Source: an uncultured Anaerolineae bacterium (lineage in GTDB: Bacteria > Chloroflexota > Anaerolineae > Anaerolineales > Villigracilaceae). Taken from it: a stretch of DNA of 17,829 bases. The translations under genes were made by a program, and so were the position numbers. This document shows, one piece after another, positions 1 through 7,172 of this stretch (position 1 is its first letter; every line of letters starts with the position of its first letter). The notes beneath the pieces were generated by a model, which was not told where the DNA came from, ran no database searches, and saw only the letters and a list, made by a program, of their open reading frames with translations. The DNA lies in NCBI GenBank assembly GCA_903854805.1, contig CAINXK010000328.1, forward strand, positions 1 to 17,829, given 5' to 3'.

Positions 1-213
1 GCCCAGGCCGAAATTGATGTTCTAAAAGTTTTCCTCCCCAAGGGCTTCAGCCCTGAAGAATTGCGCCAACTGGTGCAGGAAACGATCGCTGAAACTGGCG
101 CTGTGGCTCCGGCTGATATGGGCAAGGTGATGAAAGTATTACAGCCAAAAATTGCCGGCCGTGCTCCGGGCGACCAGGTTAGCGCGTTGGTACGTGAGCT
201 ATTGCAGAAGTAG
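1..213 (+). CDS. yqeY: GatB/YqeY-domain protein, C-terminal part
   Basis: This frame is open from the first base of the window to a TAG at 211-213, giving the last 70 residues of a protein whose start lies upstream. The visible part has the YqeY-type C-terminal pattern: a FLPKGFSPEEL segment, then GAVAPADMGKVMKVLQPK and GRAPGDQVSALVRELL. The DMGKVM and GRA(D/P)G elements favour a free-standing YqeY-like protein over the tail domain of GatB, although the two are homologous. The fold is a helical bundle linked to tRNA-dependent amidotransferase; the role of free YqeY is not well established. It ends three bases before pgpH, so the two genes are probably co-transcribed, as in the yqeY...yqfF neighbourhood of Bacillus. 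Confidence 0.85.
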   Translation, partial: AQAEIDVLKVFLPKGFSPEELRQLVQETIAETGAVAPADMGKVMKVLQPKIAGRAPGDQVSALVRELLQK

Positions 214-216
214 ACT

Positions 217-2352
217 GTGAACCCAGAAAATACACATTGGTGGCGACAGATTCATCGACATGATCTGTTCGCTTTGATCATGCTTGTAGTAACCAGCGTG
301 GCAGCTTATGCCACCCTGGTCTTGCCGCTTTCTTTGCGCCCAACCAGTCTGCCCCTTCGCGAGGGGCAAGTTTCCGCCCAAGATTTACAGGCACCCACGA
401 ATGTTGAATACATCAGTAGTGTGCGAACAAATCAGGCGCGTGACGCTGCAGAACGTGCGGTTTCGCCTGTTTATTCTGCCCCTGATCAAAATGTTGCCCG
501 CCAGCAAATCGCACATCTACGAACCGAACTGGAAAATATCACCTCCGTACGTGGCGATAGTACCAAATCGTTTGAGCAAAAACAGGCAGAATTGGGTTCT
601 TTATCTGATGTTGCGCTTGATCCTAAAATGATAAGTACGATTTTGAGCACACCCGATGCTCGCTGGTTCGCAATTCAGCAAGATTCTCTGCGAGTCCTTG
701 AACAAATCGAGCGTTCTCCTGTACGAGAAGAGAACATTGAAAATGTGCGGGCAGATGTACTTTCTACTGTCAGTTTTGTCTTAAATGACGAGCAGTCGGC
801 CATTGTTGTCGCTCTGGTTATGCCATTCATCGTTCCCAATAGCTTTTTTAGCCCGGAATTTACCGATGAAGCACGCTTGCAGGCGCGTCAATCTGTCGAA
901 CCCGTTACACAGACCTATCTTGCGGGAGAAATTGTGGTGCCTCGTGGTAAGGTGCTCACTGCAGCCAATATTGAAGCTCTTGAAACATTGGGTCTGGTAC
1001 GTCCAAGCAATCCTTTGTTCGATTACATTGGCGCTGCCGCGATGGTCATTGTATTAATGGTCTTTGTTGGTTTCTATTTCTTGCGCCGGCACCCAGTTTA
1101 CTACAATGATGGTCGCAGTCTTTTGTTGATCTGTGCGCTGTTTTTGTTATTTTTAGCTGCTTCCCGCCTGATCATCCCCAACCGCGCGATTTTGCCGTAT
1201 GTTTTCCCATTGCCGGCGTTTGGTCTATTAATTGCAACGTTGTTTGGTCCAGGGGGCGGTTTAATACTCTCGGTTGTTATTTGTATCCTGGCTGCGTACA
1301 ATCTGCCTAATTCCATCGATCTCACTATCTTTTATATGCTTTCTTCGCTAACCGGGATTTTATCGCTTGGCAAAGCTCATCGCATCAGTTCCTTTGCTTG
1401 GGCCGCCATTGTCTCGGCGTTGGTTGGAGTGGCGGTAATTACCGCGTATCGACTGCCAGCCGGAAATCTCGATTGGATCGGTTATCTAACCCTTGCTGGA
1501 GCATCGCTTTTGAATGGTGTTGCTTCCGCCAGTATTGCGTTAATGCTGCAATATCTTTTGGCTGAATTCCTCGGATTGACCACCGGTTTGCGATTACTGG
1601 AGATATCACGACCCGATGCTCCGTTGTTGCAATTTTTTCTGCGAAACGCGCCGGGTACATACCAGCACAGCCTGATGGTATCCAACCTGGTGGAACAGGC
1701 TGCTGAAAAATTGGCGATGGATACCTTGCTCGTCCGTGTTGGGGCACTTTACCATGATGTTGGCAAGGCCACCAACCCGTCGTTTTTTATCGAGAACCAA
1801 CTGCCAAATAATTTAAACCCTCATGATGATGTCGATGCTGAAACAGCGGCAGCCAGTGTAATTCGCCATGTAACCGATGGTGTGATCCTGGCACGGAAAT
1901 ATCGCTTGCCTCGCCGGATCGTTGATTTTATGCTTGAACATCACGGTACACTGCTAGCCCGTTATCATTACAACCGGGCGGTGCGTGAAGCAGGGGGCGA
2001 TGCTACCATGGTGGATGTATCCAAATTCCGTTATCCAGGTCCACAACCTCGTTCGCGTGAAACCGCATTGCTCATGCTGGCTGACAATGTTGAAGCACGC
2101 ACCCGTTCTGAACGTCCCCGGACAGAAGAAGAAATTCGTGCAGTCGTGCAGAAGGCTGTTGACTTCTGCCAGAAAGAAGGACAATTGTCCAATACACGAT
2201 TTACGTTAAAGGATTTAACCATAATTTCTGATGTGTTTGTTACGACTTTGACCGGGTTATATCATCCACGTATTGCTTACCCTACTGCAGACGTGCTTGC
2301 AACCGCAGATCATCCTACGGTTCCGATACCGGTTAAGAAGGAGACGAAATGA
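217..2352 (+). CDS. pgpH: 7TM-HD family cyclic-di-AMP phosphodiesterase PgpH (YqfF)
   Basis: The product is a 711-residue membrane phosphohydrolase expected to hydrolyse c-di-AMP to pApA on the cytoplasmic side. It has an N-terminal membrane anchor (about 18-36), a large extracytoplasmic 7TMR-HDED domain (about 40-265, ending in the typical YLAGEIVVPRGKVLT...EALETLGL), a bundle of transmembrane helices (about 269-455), and a C-terminal HD domain. HD ligands are visible: H484 (YQHSLMVSNL), H513-D514 (YHDVGK) and H575-H576 (EHHGT). Length and domain order match Bacillus YqfF. I chose the GTG at 217, with AGAAG six bases upstream, because the next ATG falls inside the first transmembrane helix. 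The end overlaps ybeY by four bases (ATGA), which suggests translational coupling. The c-di-AMP specificity is known from PgpH homologues and inferred here. Confidence 0.93.
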   Translation: MNPENTHWWRQIHRHDLFALIMLVVTSVAAYATLVLPLSLRPTSLPLREGQVSAQDLQAPTNVEYISSVRTNQARDAAERAVSPVYSAPDQNVARQQIAHLRTELENITSVRGDSTKSFEQKQAELGSLSDVALDPKMISTILSTPDARWFAIQQDSLRVLEQIERSPVREENIENVRADVLSTVSFVLNDEQSAIVVALVMPFIVPNSFFSPEFTDEARLQARQSVEPVTQTYLAGEIVVPRGKVLTAANIEALETLGLVRPSNPLFDYIGAAAMVIVLMVFVGFYFLRRHPVYYNDGRSLLLICALFLLFLAASRLIIPNRAILPYVFPLPAFGLLIATLFGPGGGLILSVVICILAAYNLPNSIDLTIFYMLSSLTGILSLGKAHRISSFAWAAIVSALVGVAVITAYRLPAGNLDWIGYLTLAGASLLNGVASASIALMLQYLLAEFLGLTTGLRLLEISRPDAPLLQFFLRNAPGTYQHSLMVSNLVEQAAEKLAMDTLLVRVGALYHDVGKATNPSFFIENQLPNNLNPHDDVDAETAAASVIRHVTDGVILARKYRLPRRIVDFMLEHHGTLLARYHYNRAVREAGGDATMVDVSKFRYPGPQPRSRETALLMLADNVEARTRSERPRTEEEIRAVVQKAVDFCQKEGQLSNTRFTLKDLTIISDVFVTTLTGLYHPRIAYPTADVLATADHPTVPIPVKKETK

Positions 2353-2804
2353 TTTATATAGAAAAAGCGGAAAATCTTACCCCAAATATTCCCGATGGGT
2401 TGGTAGAAAAGGCCGCCAATCTTGCTCTCGAGCACGAATCAGCACCAATGGCCGCAGAACTGACCATCGTTCTGACTGATGATGACCAGCTGCACTCGCT
2501 CAACCAACAATGGATGGGCGTGGATGCTCCCACGGATGTGCTTTCCTTTCCATCCGATGAAATTGATCCAGAAAGCGGCAACCGCTACTTGGGTGATATC
2601 CTGGTTTCGGTTCAACGGGCAGCTGAACAAGCAAACGCCGCAGGGCATTCCGTTGAATCTGAAATACAGTTGCTTATCGTGCATGGGGTTTTGCATTTAT
2701 TGGGTCATGATCATGCTGATGCTGAAGAAAAGGCCCGGATGTGGAGGTCGCAGGCAGAAATCCTTGGCAAGTTGGGACTGGGCGAGCTTGAAATACGTGA
2801 ATAA
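2349..2804 (+). CDS. ybeY: Endoribonuclease YbeY, rRNA maturation factor
   Basis: The 151-residue product is a zinc-dependent single-strand RNase acting in 16S rRNA 3'-end processing and 70S ribosome quality control. The family signature is visible as HGVLHLLGHDH, with zinc ligands H112, H116 and H122. Upstream are the usual VLTDDDQLHSLNQQW and PTDVLSFP blocks. The ATG is preceded by AAGGAG (2338-2343) five bases away, and its first four bases overlap the pgpH stop as ATGA. pgpH-ybeY-dgkA is a conserved neighbourhood in Firmicutes and related groups. Confidence 0.96.
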   Translation: MIYIEKAENLTPNIPDGLVEKAANLALEHESAPMAAELTIVLTDDDQLHSLNQQWMGVDAPTDVLSFPSDEIDPESGNRYLGDILVSVQRAAEQANAAGHSVESEIQLLIVHGVLHLLGHDHADAEEKARMWRSQAEILGKLGLGELEIRE

Positions 2805-2819
2805 AAAGAATGCGCAGCC

Positions 2820-3215
2820 ATGATCAATTTCATTAAATCCCGCATCGCATCTTTCGGACATGCATTTAGGGGCTGGGCTTATGTTATTCGAAATGAGAAA
2901 AATGCCTGGATCCATGCGGTTGTGACAATTATTGTTGTTGGCCTTGCCACCTGGCTTGTTATTCCGCTTCGCGATTGGGCTGTGTTGGTTTTGACTATTT
3001 CGATGGTTTGGGCCGCTGAATTTTTTAATACATCAATTGAAGCTGTGGTTGATCTGGCCAGCCCGGCCCATCATCCTTTGGCCAAGGTTGGCAAAGATGT
3101 TGGCGCAGCTGCTGTGCTCATCGCTGCTTGTGCAGCGGTGGTGGTAGGTTTGATTATTCTTGGGCCACCATTGTGGACCAGGATCGCCCCTTACTTGGTT
3201 CGTTTCTTGTTATAA
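2820..3215 (+). CDS. dgkA: Prokaryotic diacylglycerol/undecaprenol kinase, DgkA family
   Basis: The 131-residue integral membrane lipid kinase has three hydrophobic helices (about 31-50, 52-66 and 94-114) and the DgkA signature EFFNTSIEAVVD, with E67, N70 and E74 corresponding to the catalytic and metal-binding E-x-x-N-x-x-x-E pattern. The R24-N-E26-K-N and AKVGKDVGAAAVL blocks also fit. In Gram-positive-type lineages this family mainly phosphorylates undecaprenol, so either lipid may be the substrate; sequence reading cannot decide. It starts 15 bases after ybeY with no strong ribosome binding site, so translation may depend on the upstream gene. Confidence 0.93.
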   Translation: MINFIKSRIASFGHAFRGWAYVIRNEKNAWIHAVVTIIVVGLATWLVIPLRDWAVLVLTISMVWAAEFFNTSIEAVVDLASPAHHPLAKVGKDVGAAAVLIAACAAVVVGLIILGPPLWTRIAPYLVRFLL

Positions 3216-3251
3216 ATCTCAAAAAAGGCTGAACCCTAAAAAGGAGTTCGC

Positions 3252-4106
3252 ATGGGTCTATCTTTTCGTTTCGGCACAGTTGGTTCTCCAATTGGCACGC
3301 CAAAAAAGCCTGGCGGCTCTGTGGGGTCGATTCAATTTAGCAGGTCAATTGGTCTGGATGCGCTGGAGTTGGGTTGGGTGCAGGCAGTGCGAGTTTCGAT
3401 AGAGACTTGCGCGGCAATAAACACGACCGCCAGTCAGCATGATGTGGCTATTAGCGTGCACGCGCCGTACTATATCAATCTAAACGCGGATTCCGAAGAA
3501 TGGCCAAAGTCACGCCAGCGGCTCATGGATGCTGCTTTATACGGCAACCTTGCCGGTGCAACTGATATTATTTTTCATCCGGGTTCTTATTTCGAACGCC
3601 CGGCTCCGGATGTTTTGAGAGTGGCTATTCCGCGTTTGCAGGGTTGTGTGGATGAATTAGTTGCAGCGGGAAATCCCGTCATTTTGCGGCCAGAAACGAT
3701 GGGAAAAAGTGCAATGCTTGGTTCCTTGGAAGATACAATCGAAATGGCCAAATCAATTTCGGGTGTTTTGCCTTGCATCGATTTCGCTCATCTACATGCC
3801 CGCCCTGGAGATGGTTCTGTAAATTCTTATGAAGAATGGTCGTTTGGGTTGGAAATGTACGCGAAGACTTTAGGGGATTCAGCGCTTAAACATCTACATA
3901 TTCACCTTTCAGGCATCGAGTATGGACCCAAGGGCGAGAAGAATCACCTTCCGGTGGCGGAATCAGATTTGAAGCTTCGCGATCTGTTCCGTGCCTTATA
4001 TGCGTTTAGCGCGGGTGGGCGTATCATGTGCGAAAGCCCCATTATGGAAGAAGACGCTCTTAACATGAAACAGGTCTGGCAGGAAGTCAGCGGTGAGCAG
4101 ATCTGA
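3252..4106 (+). CDS. Endonuclease IV-like TIM-barrel protein (AP endonuclease family 2)
   Basis: The 284-residue product belongs to the xylose isomerase-like TIM-barrel superfamily, closest to endonuclease IV. Likely metal ligands appear in order: H70 (VHAPYY), H109 (FHPGSY), E148 (RPETMGK), D177 and H180 (IDFAHLHA), H218 (HIHLSGIEYG), H232 (KNHLP) and E261 (CESP). E. coli Nfo has an Asp two residues before the penultimate His (D-x-H); here that place is in GEKNHLP, a pattern I associate with archaeal-type Nfo-like proteins. The role is therefore probably cleavage 5' to abasic sites in base excision repair, but another metal-dependent TIM-barrel activity is possible. AAGGAG at 3241-3246 lies five bases before the ATG. 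It follows dgkA by 36 bases and ends the plus-strand run. Confidence 0.8.
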   Translation: MGLSFRFGTVGSPIGTPKKPGGSVGSIQFSRSIGLDALELGWVQAVRVSIETCAAINTTASQHDVAISVHAPYYINLNADSEEWPKSRQRLMDAALYGNLAGATDIIFHPGSYFERPAPDVLRVAIPRLQGCVDELVAAGNPVILRPETMGKSAMLGSLEDTIEMAKSISGVLPCIDFAHLHARPGDGSVNSYEEWSFGLEMYAKTLGDSALKHLHIHLSGIEYGPKGEKNHLPVAESDLKLRDLFRALYAFSAGGRIMCESPIMEEDALNMKQVWQEVSGEQI

Positions 4107-4139
4107 TTATTTCGGTGGGAAGTAGTTTTCGACTGGGGT

Positions 4140-4694
4140 TTAGTCCCCGAAATCTGCAGGACTGAAAGAATACATGACCGCATCATACACATCTGTCCTT
4201 ACGACCATGCGGTTTTTCAGGATGCCCTCGTAATGTGCACCTGCTTTTTGGGCTACACGTTGGCTGGCCAGGTTTTCGGCGGCGATGATAATTTCAGCAC
4301 GAATCAAGCCCAGGCTATGAAATGCAAATTTGGCGGCCAACCTGACTGCATGGCTGGCTACTCCTTTTCCTGTGCAGCTTGTTCTTACCCAGTAGCCAAG
4401 GTTGCAAAAGTGGTACTTTTCATTGATGCCATCCACCCCACAGCCGCCGATGTATTGTCCGTTGTGGACATCAATGATGGCGAATTGGAATGCGCTGGAG
4501 TGTAGCCAGGCAAGTTGAACAAATTCCAACCAGCGCTGGGTGGAACCTGTGTCATATGCTTCGGTTGCCCAATCCATCCATGGGTGCAGTTCTGCCAGCG
4601 ATTCACGCACCGCCTGGTGTATTGCAGGTACATCCTCGGCTCGAGGCGCGCGCAATAAAATCGATCCATCTGTGAGCTGAAAATTTGTATTCAC
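4140..4694 (-). CDS. GNAT-family N-acetyltransferase, RimJ/RimL-like
   Basis: The 184-residue product has the GNAT fold pattern of the RimJ/RimL subgroup. An N-terminal LRAPRAEDVPAIHQAV leads to LGYWVRTSCTGKGVASHAV, whose TGKG loop (108-111) binds the acetyl-CoA pyrophosphate. It is followed by RAEIIIAAENLASQRVAQKAGAHYEG (about 132-157), typical of enzymes that acetylate an alpha-amino group. Ribosomal proteins, free amino acids or antibiotics could all be substrates. The frame starts with GTG at 4692-4694 and shows no Shine-Dalgarno motif; the start is the weakest part of this call. It lies just downstream of a terminator that ends the neighbouring response regulator, so it may depend on read-through or a promoter I do not see. 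It is convergent with the Nfo-like gene. Confidence 0.85.
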   Translation of the reverse strand: MNTNFQLTDGSILLRAPRAEDVPAIHQAVRESLAELHPWMDWATEAYDTGSTQRWLEFVQLAWLHSSAFQFAIIDVHNGQYIGGCGVDGINEKYHFCNLGYWVRTSCTGKGVASHAVRLAAKFAFHSLGLIRAEIIIAAENLASQRVAQKAGAHYEGILKNRMVVRTDVYDAVMYSFSPADFGD

Positions 4695-4711
4695 GTGTAA
4701 AGGGTGTAAGT

Positions 4712-4744
4712 AAAAAAATGCGGACTCAAGGTCCGCATTTTTTT
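4712..4744 (-). terminator. Symmetric intrinsic terminator below the NarL-type regulator
   Basis: ATGCGGAC (4718-4725), loop TCAAG and GTCCGCAT (4731-4738) form a GC-containing stem. A run of A on the left and T on the right extend it to a perfect 14-base inverted repeat. The A/T runs give a U-tract in either direction, so it could stop transcripts from both strands. The only gene reading into it is the regulator at 4743-5402, whose TAA (4743-4745) sits in the edge of the stem. Confidence 0.9.
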
Positions 4745-5402
4745 AGTTCTGTATGTATTCCTTCAGGTTATGTTCTACTGCGTAAGCGGCTGCTTCCGCG
4801 CGGTTGTTCACACCCAGTTTGGAAAGTATGCTACTTACATAATTACGAACGGTCCCTTCTCCCAAGAACAAAGCCTTGGCGATTTCGCGGTTGGTTTTGC
4901 CCTCCGAGACCAGGAGTAAAACGTGTTTTTCCTGTTGGCTGAGATGAGCAAAAGCCGAGGCTTCTTCTTCCTTGACAGCTTTGCGCACTTCCTGGAAGAC
5001 ACGTTGAGTGACCGCTGGGTCAAGCAGAGCTTCACCACGCCCGACAGCCTCAAGTGCGCGTACCAGGTCTTCCCCGCCGATCTGTTTCAGGATATAACCT
5101 GATGCTCCGGCCCTGATAGCAGAGAAGAGCATTTCATCCTCGGCGTATGAAGTGAGCATGATAACTTTTGTGTTGGGAAAGCGCTGAATGATTTCTTCAC
5201 AAGCCTCTATGCCAGAGGTGCCTGGTAAGCGGATATCCATCACCACAACGCTTGGTTGCAGCAAAGAAACCTGTTCGATTGCTTCGCGTGCAGAGCCCGC
5301 TTCGCCCACTACTTCAAAATTGGGGTGGCGTTCTAGCAACGCTTTTAGGCCTAGTCTTACAACTTCATGATCATCTACCAGCAAAATATGCTGTTTTGAC
5401 AT
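4743..5402 (-). CDS. NarL/LuxR-family response regulator, DevR-like, orphan
   Basis: The 219-residue two-domain regulator has an N-terminal receiver with D10/D11, phospho-acceptor D56 (VVMDIRLPG), T84 and K106, and a C-terminal LuxR-type helix-turn-helix (about 154-213, [22 protein letters not shown]...[16 protein letters not shown]). It should bind DNA as a dimer after Asp phosphorylation; the output domain most resembles DevR/DosR. I start it at ATG 5400-5402 ([11 protein letters not shown]), with GGAGGA about ten bases upstream. A longer frame from a TTG at 5465 would begin upstream of the -35/-10 elements found here. No histidine kinase is adjacent, so its partner is encoded elsewhere. 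It has its own promoter and terminator, so it is probably monocistronic. Confidence 0.93.
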   Translation of the reverse strand: MSKQHILLVDDHEVVRLGLKALLERHPNFEVVGEAGSAREAIEQVSLLQPSVVVMDIRLPGTSGIEACEEIIQRFPNTKVIMLTSYAEDEMLFSAIRAGASGYILKQIGGEDLVRALEAVGRGEALLDPAVTQRVFQEVRKAVKEEEASAFAHLSQQEKHVLLLVSEGKTNREIAKALFLGEGTVRNYVSSILSKLGVNNRAEAAAYAVEHNLKEYIQN

Positions 5403-5430
5403 ATTTATACTTTCCTCCAGAGGTATTAAG

Positions 5431-5459
5431 AGTATAGCCGAGAGGGAAGCGGATGGCAA
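5431..5459 (-). promoter_or_regulatory. Sigma-70-type promoter of the NarL-type regulator
   Basis: On the minus strand a -35 TTGCCA (5454-5459) and a -10 TATACT (5431-5436) are separated by exactly 17 bases. Transcription would begin near 5424, giving a leader of about 20 bases with the GGAGGA site. A TTGACA further upstream (about 5509-5514) lacks a matching -10. Confidence 0.65.
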
Positions 5460-5626
5460 GGGCAAAAAAACAATAACGAAAGCGGCTTTTTTGTTGTGTG
5501 TATGCGAATTGTCAAGTAAAGCAAATTTTCATTATTGCGCAGTGGTTGTTATCAAAGAGCAGAACCGTTCTACCTGGTTCTTGCAAATTCAAAAACGGAA
5601 CATCCTGCGATACTCTTCAGTCTGAT

Positions 5627-5665
5627 AAAAATTATCAGGGCTTACGATCGTAATCGTAAGCCCTG
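5627..5665 (-). terminator. Strong intrinsic terminator ending the kinase/phosphatase operon
   Basis: CAGGGCTTACGAT (5636-5648) and ATCGTAAGCCCTG (5653-5665) form a perfect 13-bp stem around the tetraloop CGTA. On the minus strand it is followed by ATAA and then five T. It begins 26 bases after the OmpR-type regulator's stop codon, so it most likely ends the whole 11501-5692 operon and isolates it from the next regulator gene. No T-run follows in the plus direction. Confidence 0.88.
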
Positions 5666-5691
5666 TGGATACGGTTGGCTGAAATCCAGGA

Positions 5692-6420
5692 TTATTCCTT
5701 GTCTTTTCCCTGTCTTCTAAAATCTACGAAACGATATCCTACGCCACGTTCGGTAAGTATATATTTTGGGTTGGCTGCATCTTTTTCCAGTTTTTGGCGC
5801 AAATAATTGATATACAGGCGCACATAATGTGGTTCGTCGCGATATTCGTAGCCCCAGACTTTGGCAAGTAATTGATCGTGTGACACTACCCACCCAGCGT
5901 TTTGAACCAGGTGGAAGAGTAATCGATATTCGGTGGGGCGTAACTTGACAATTTTCCCCTCCAGCCAAACTTCCCGCCGATCAAAATCGATTTTCAATCG
6001 TTCATCAACTTCGATGAGGCCATGCATCGAACCGGTGGCTCCCTCGGTACGTCGTAAAACAGCGCGAACGCGGCTGACAAGTTCGCGGGGGCTAAATGGT
6101 TTTGTGACATAATCATCTGCACCCTTTTCCAGACCGCGGACCCTGTCGTCTTCCTCTCCTTTGGCAGTCAGCATGATTACTGGTACATTGCTGATTTCGC
6201 GCACCATTTCGAGTACTTCAAAGCCATCTAAGTCCGGCATCATCACATCCAGCAAGATCATGTCTGGATTTACATCGCGCAGTCGTTGAACAGCTTGCTT
6301 GCCATTAAATGCCTCACTTACCTGGAACCCGTCATGTTCCAGGTTTAAGCGTATAAAGCGCACCATGCGTTCTTCATCATCAACAACCAGGATGCGGCGG
6401 CGATCAAGTTCTTCTGGCAT
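5692..6420 (-). CDS. OmpR/PhoB-family response regulator, last gene of the kinase operon
   Basis: The 242-residue product has a receiver domain (about 9-120) with D14/D15, phospho-acceptor D58 (ILLDVMMPD), T85 and K107 (YVTKPFS), followed by a winged-helix DNA-binding domain (about 142-236, ending [14 protein letters not shown]...[11 protein letters not shown]). It should act as a transcription factor, resembling the PhoB/MtrA/ResD group. AAGGGAG lies about seven bases before the ATG and overlaps the stop of the 79-residue upstream protein, so translation is probably coupled. There is no sensor histidine kinase nearby; its operon partners are a Ser/Thr kinase, a PP2C phosphatase and an FHA reader. 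Phosphorylation by the Ser/Thr kinase is a reasonable guess, since such cross-talk is known for several OmpR-type regulators, but nothing in the sequence proves it. Confidence 0.93.
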   Translation of the reverse strand: MPEELDRRRILVVDDEERMVRFIRLNLEHDGFQVSEAFNGKQAVQRLRDVNPDMILLDVMMPDLDGFEVLEMVREISNVPVIMLTAKGEEDDRVRGLEKGADDYVTKPFSPRELVSRVRAVLRRTEGATGSMHGLIEVDERLKIDFDRREVWLEGKIVKLRPTEYRLLFHLVQNAGWVVSHDQLLAKVWGYEYRDEPHYVRLYINYLRQKLEKDAANPKYILTERGVGYRFVDFRRQGKDKE

Positions 6421-6424
6421 TTTT

Positions 6425-6664
6425 CTACTCCCTTACAAAGCCGATGATCTGGTCTTCCTGATCACCGGGTATGATTTCAATGAAAGTAACTCGGATAATC
6501 GGCCAGATTACTTCGGTTACATTCGCTTGCAAATAGTGTAAATCCTTGCCATCCCGGCGGCGCGGGTTTTTGATCTTTATGATCTGGTCAGTTGCTTCCG
6601 GCAGATTTTCTACCTCCCCTAAGACGGGGTCTTCATTGGAAATGTGAACTAGAATTGTAGGCAT
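6425..6664 (-). CDS. Small uncharacterised protein of the kinase operon (79 aa)
   Basis: I do not recognise this protein. It starts ten bases after the FHA gene and ends four bases before the OmpR-type regulator, whose ribosome binding site overlaps its stop; position and spacing argue that it is a real gene. It is compact and apparently soluble, with no signal peptide, Cys or His pair, or membrane segment. Features are an N-terminal [14 protein letters not shown] strand, a basic [13 protein letters not shown] patch (about 33-45), and a hydrophobic [15 protein letters not shown] stretch before an acidic C-terminus. The alternating strands and length would suit a small beta-barrel (Sm- or SH3-like), but that is only an impression. 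The start has a poor Shine-Dalgarno sequence, consistent with coupled translation. Confidence 0.75.
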   Translation of the reverse strand: MPTILVHISNEDPVLGEVENLPEATDQIIKIKNPRRRDGKDLHYLQANVTEVIWPIIRVTFIEIIPGDQEDQIIGFVRE

Positions 6665-6674
6665 ATTTGACCAA

Positions 6675-7172
6675 TCACGGTAACACGATTTGAATTTTTA
6701 ATTTTCCCAGGGCAATAATGTCGCCATGGCGTAGTGGGTGTTCGAGATTTGGGGGAATTCTGAGACCATTAATATATGTTCCATTTGATGAGCCCAAGTC
6801 TACCAGCGCCACATTGTTAGCACTGCGTCTGATAACAGCGTGAAGGCGCGAAACACCATTGTCAAAGGCTTTGTAGGGTGTCAGGTCAACATCAGGTTCA
6901 ATTGGTTGGTGATCGCTCAACCGCCCAAGCGTAAACTCGATCCGATCTGAAAAGGCCAGGATGTGTCCGCTTTCCAGTAAATGTAAAGAAATCCATATTC
7001 CACTGTCTTTTGATATCTCGTTTACGCGTTGTGCATCATTGTTTAGATCGATGTTGCCAGTTTTAAATTTTTGTGTCTGAAAAGTATTTGCTTGCAGCAG
7101 TTGAGTACCACAGTCGCTGCAAAAGATAGTACCATCTGGTTCTTGTGATTTGCAGTTTTGACAAACAATCAT
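6675..7172 (-). CDS. Zinc-ribbon plus FHA-domain protein (phosphothreonine reader)
   Basis: The 165-residue protein starts with a small zinc ribbon (C4-x2-C7...C18-x2-C21, in IVCQNCK...FCSDCG). A linker leads to an FHA domain (about 80-163) carrying all hallmark residues: GR at the start (FTLGRLSD), S-R-x-H (VSRLHAVI), and NGTYING. FHA domains bind phosphothreonine peptides, so it probably reads marks made by the kinase at 9603-11501, either on the kinase or on the J-VWA protein. Its ATG overlaps the stop of the J-VWA gene as ATGA, indicating coupled translation. It has no membrane segment or catalytic domain, so an adaptor role is likely. Confidence 0.9.
   Translation of the reverse strand: MIVCQNCKSQEPDGTIFCSDCGTQLLQANTFQTQKFKTGNIDLNNDAQRVNEISKDSGIWISLHLLESGHILAFSDRIEFTLGRLSDHQPIEPDVDLTPYKAFDNGVSRLHAVIRRSANNVALVDLGSSNGTYINGLRIPPNLEHPLRHGDIIALGKLKIQIVLP

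Noticed and set aside
4127..4152. Possible terminator between the Nfo-like gene and the GNAT gene (GGGG...CCCC hairpin)
   Set aside because: The stem is short or bulged and no T-run follows on either strand.
5403..5465. N-terminal extension of the NarL-type regulator from a TTG at 5465
   Set aside because: The extension covers the -35/-10 promoter and does not look like receiver-domain sequence; ATG 5402 has a good ribosome binding site.
5466..5500. A-run and T-run inverted repeat upstream of the NarL-type regulator
   Set aside because: Pairing is A/T-only and out of register, so it does not form a convincing terminator.
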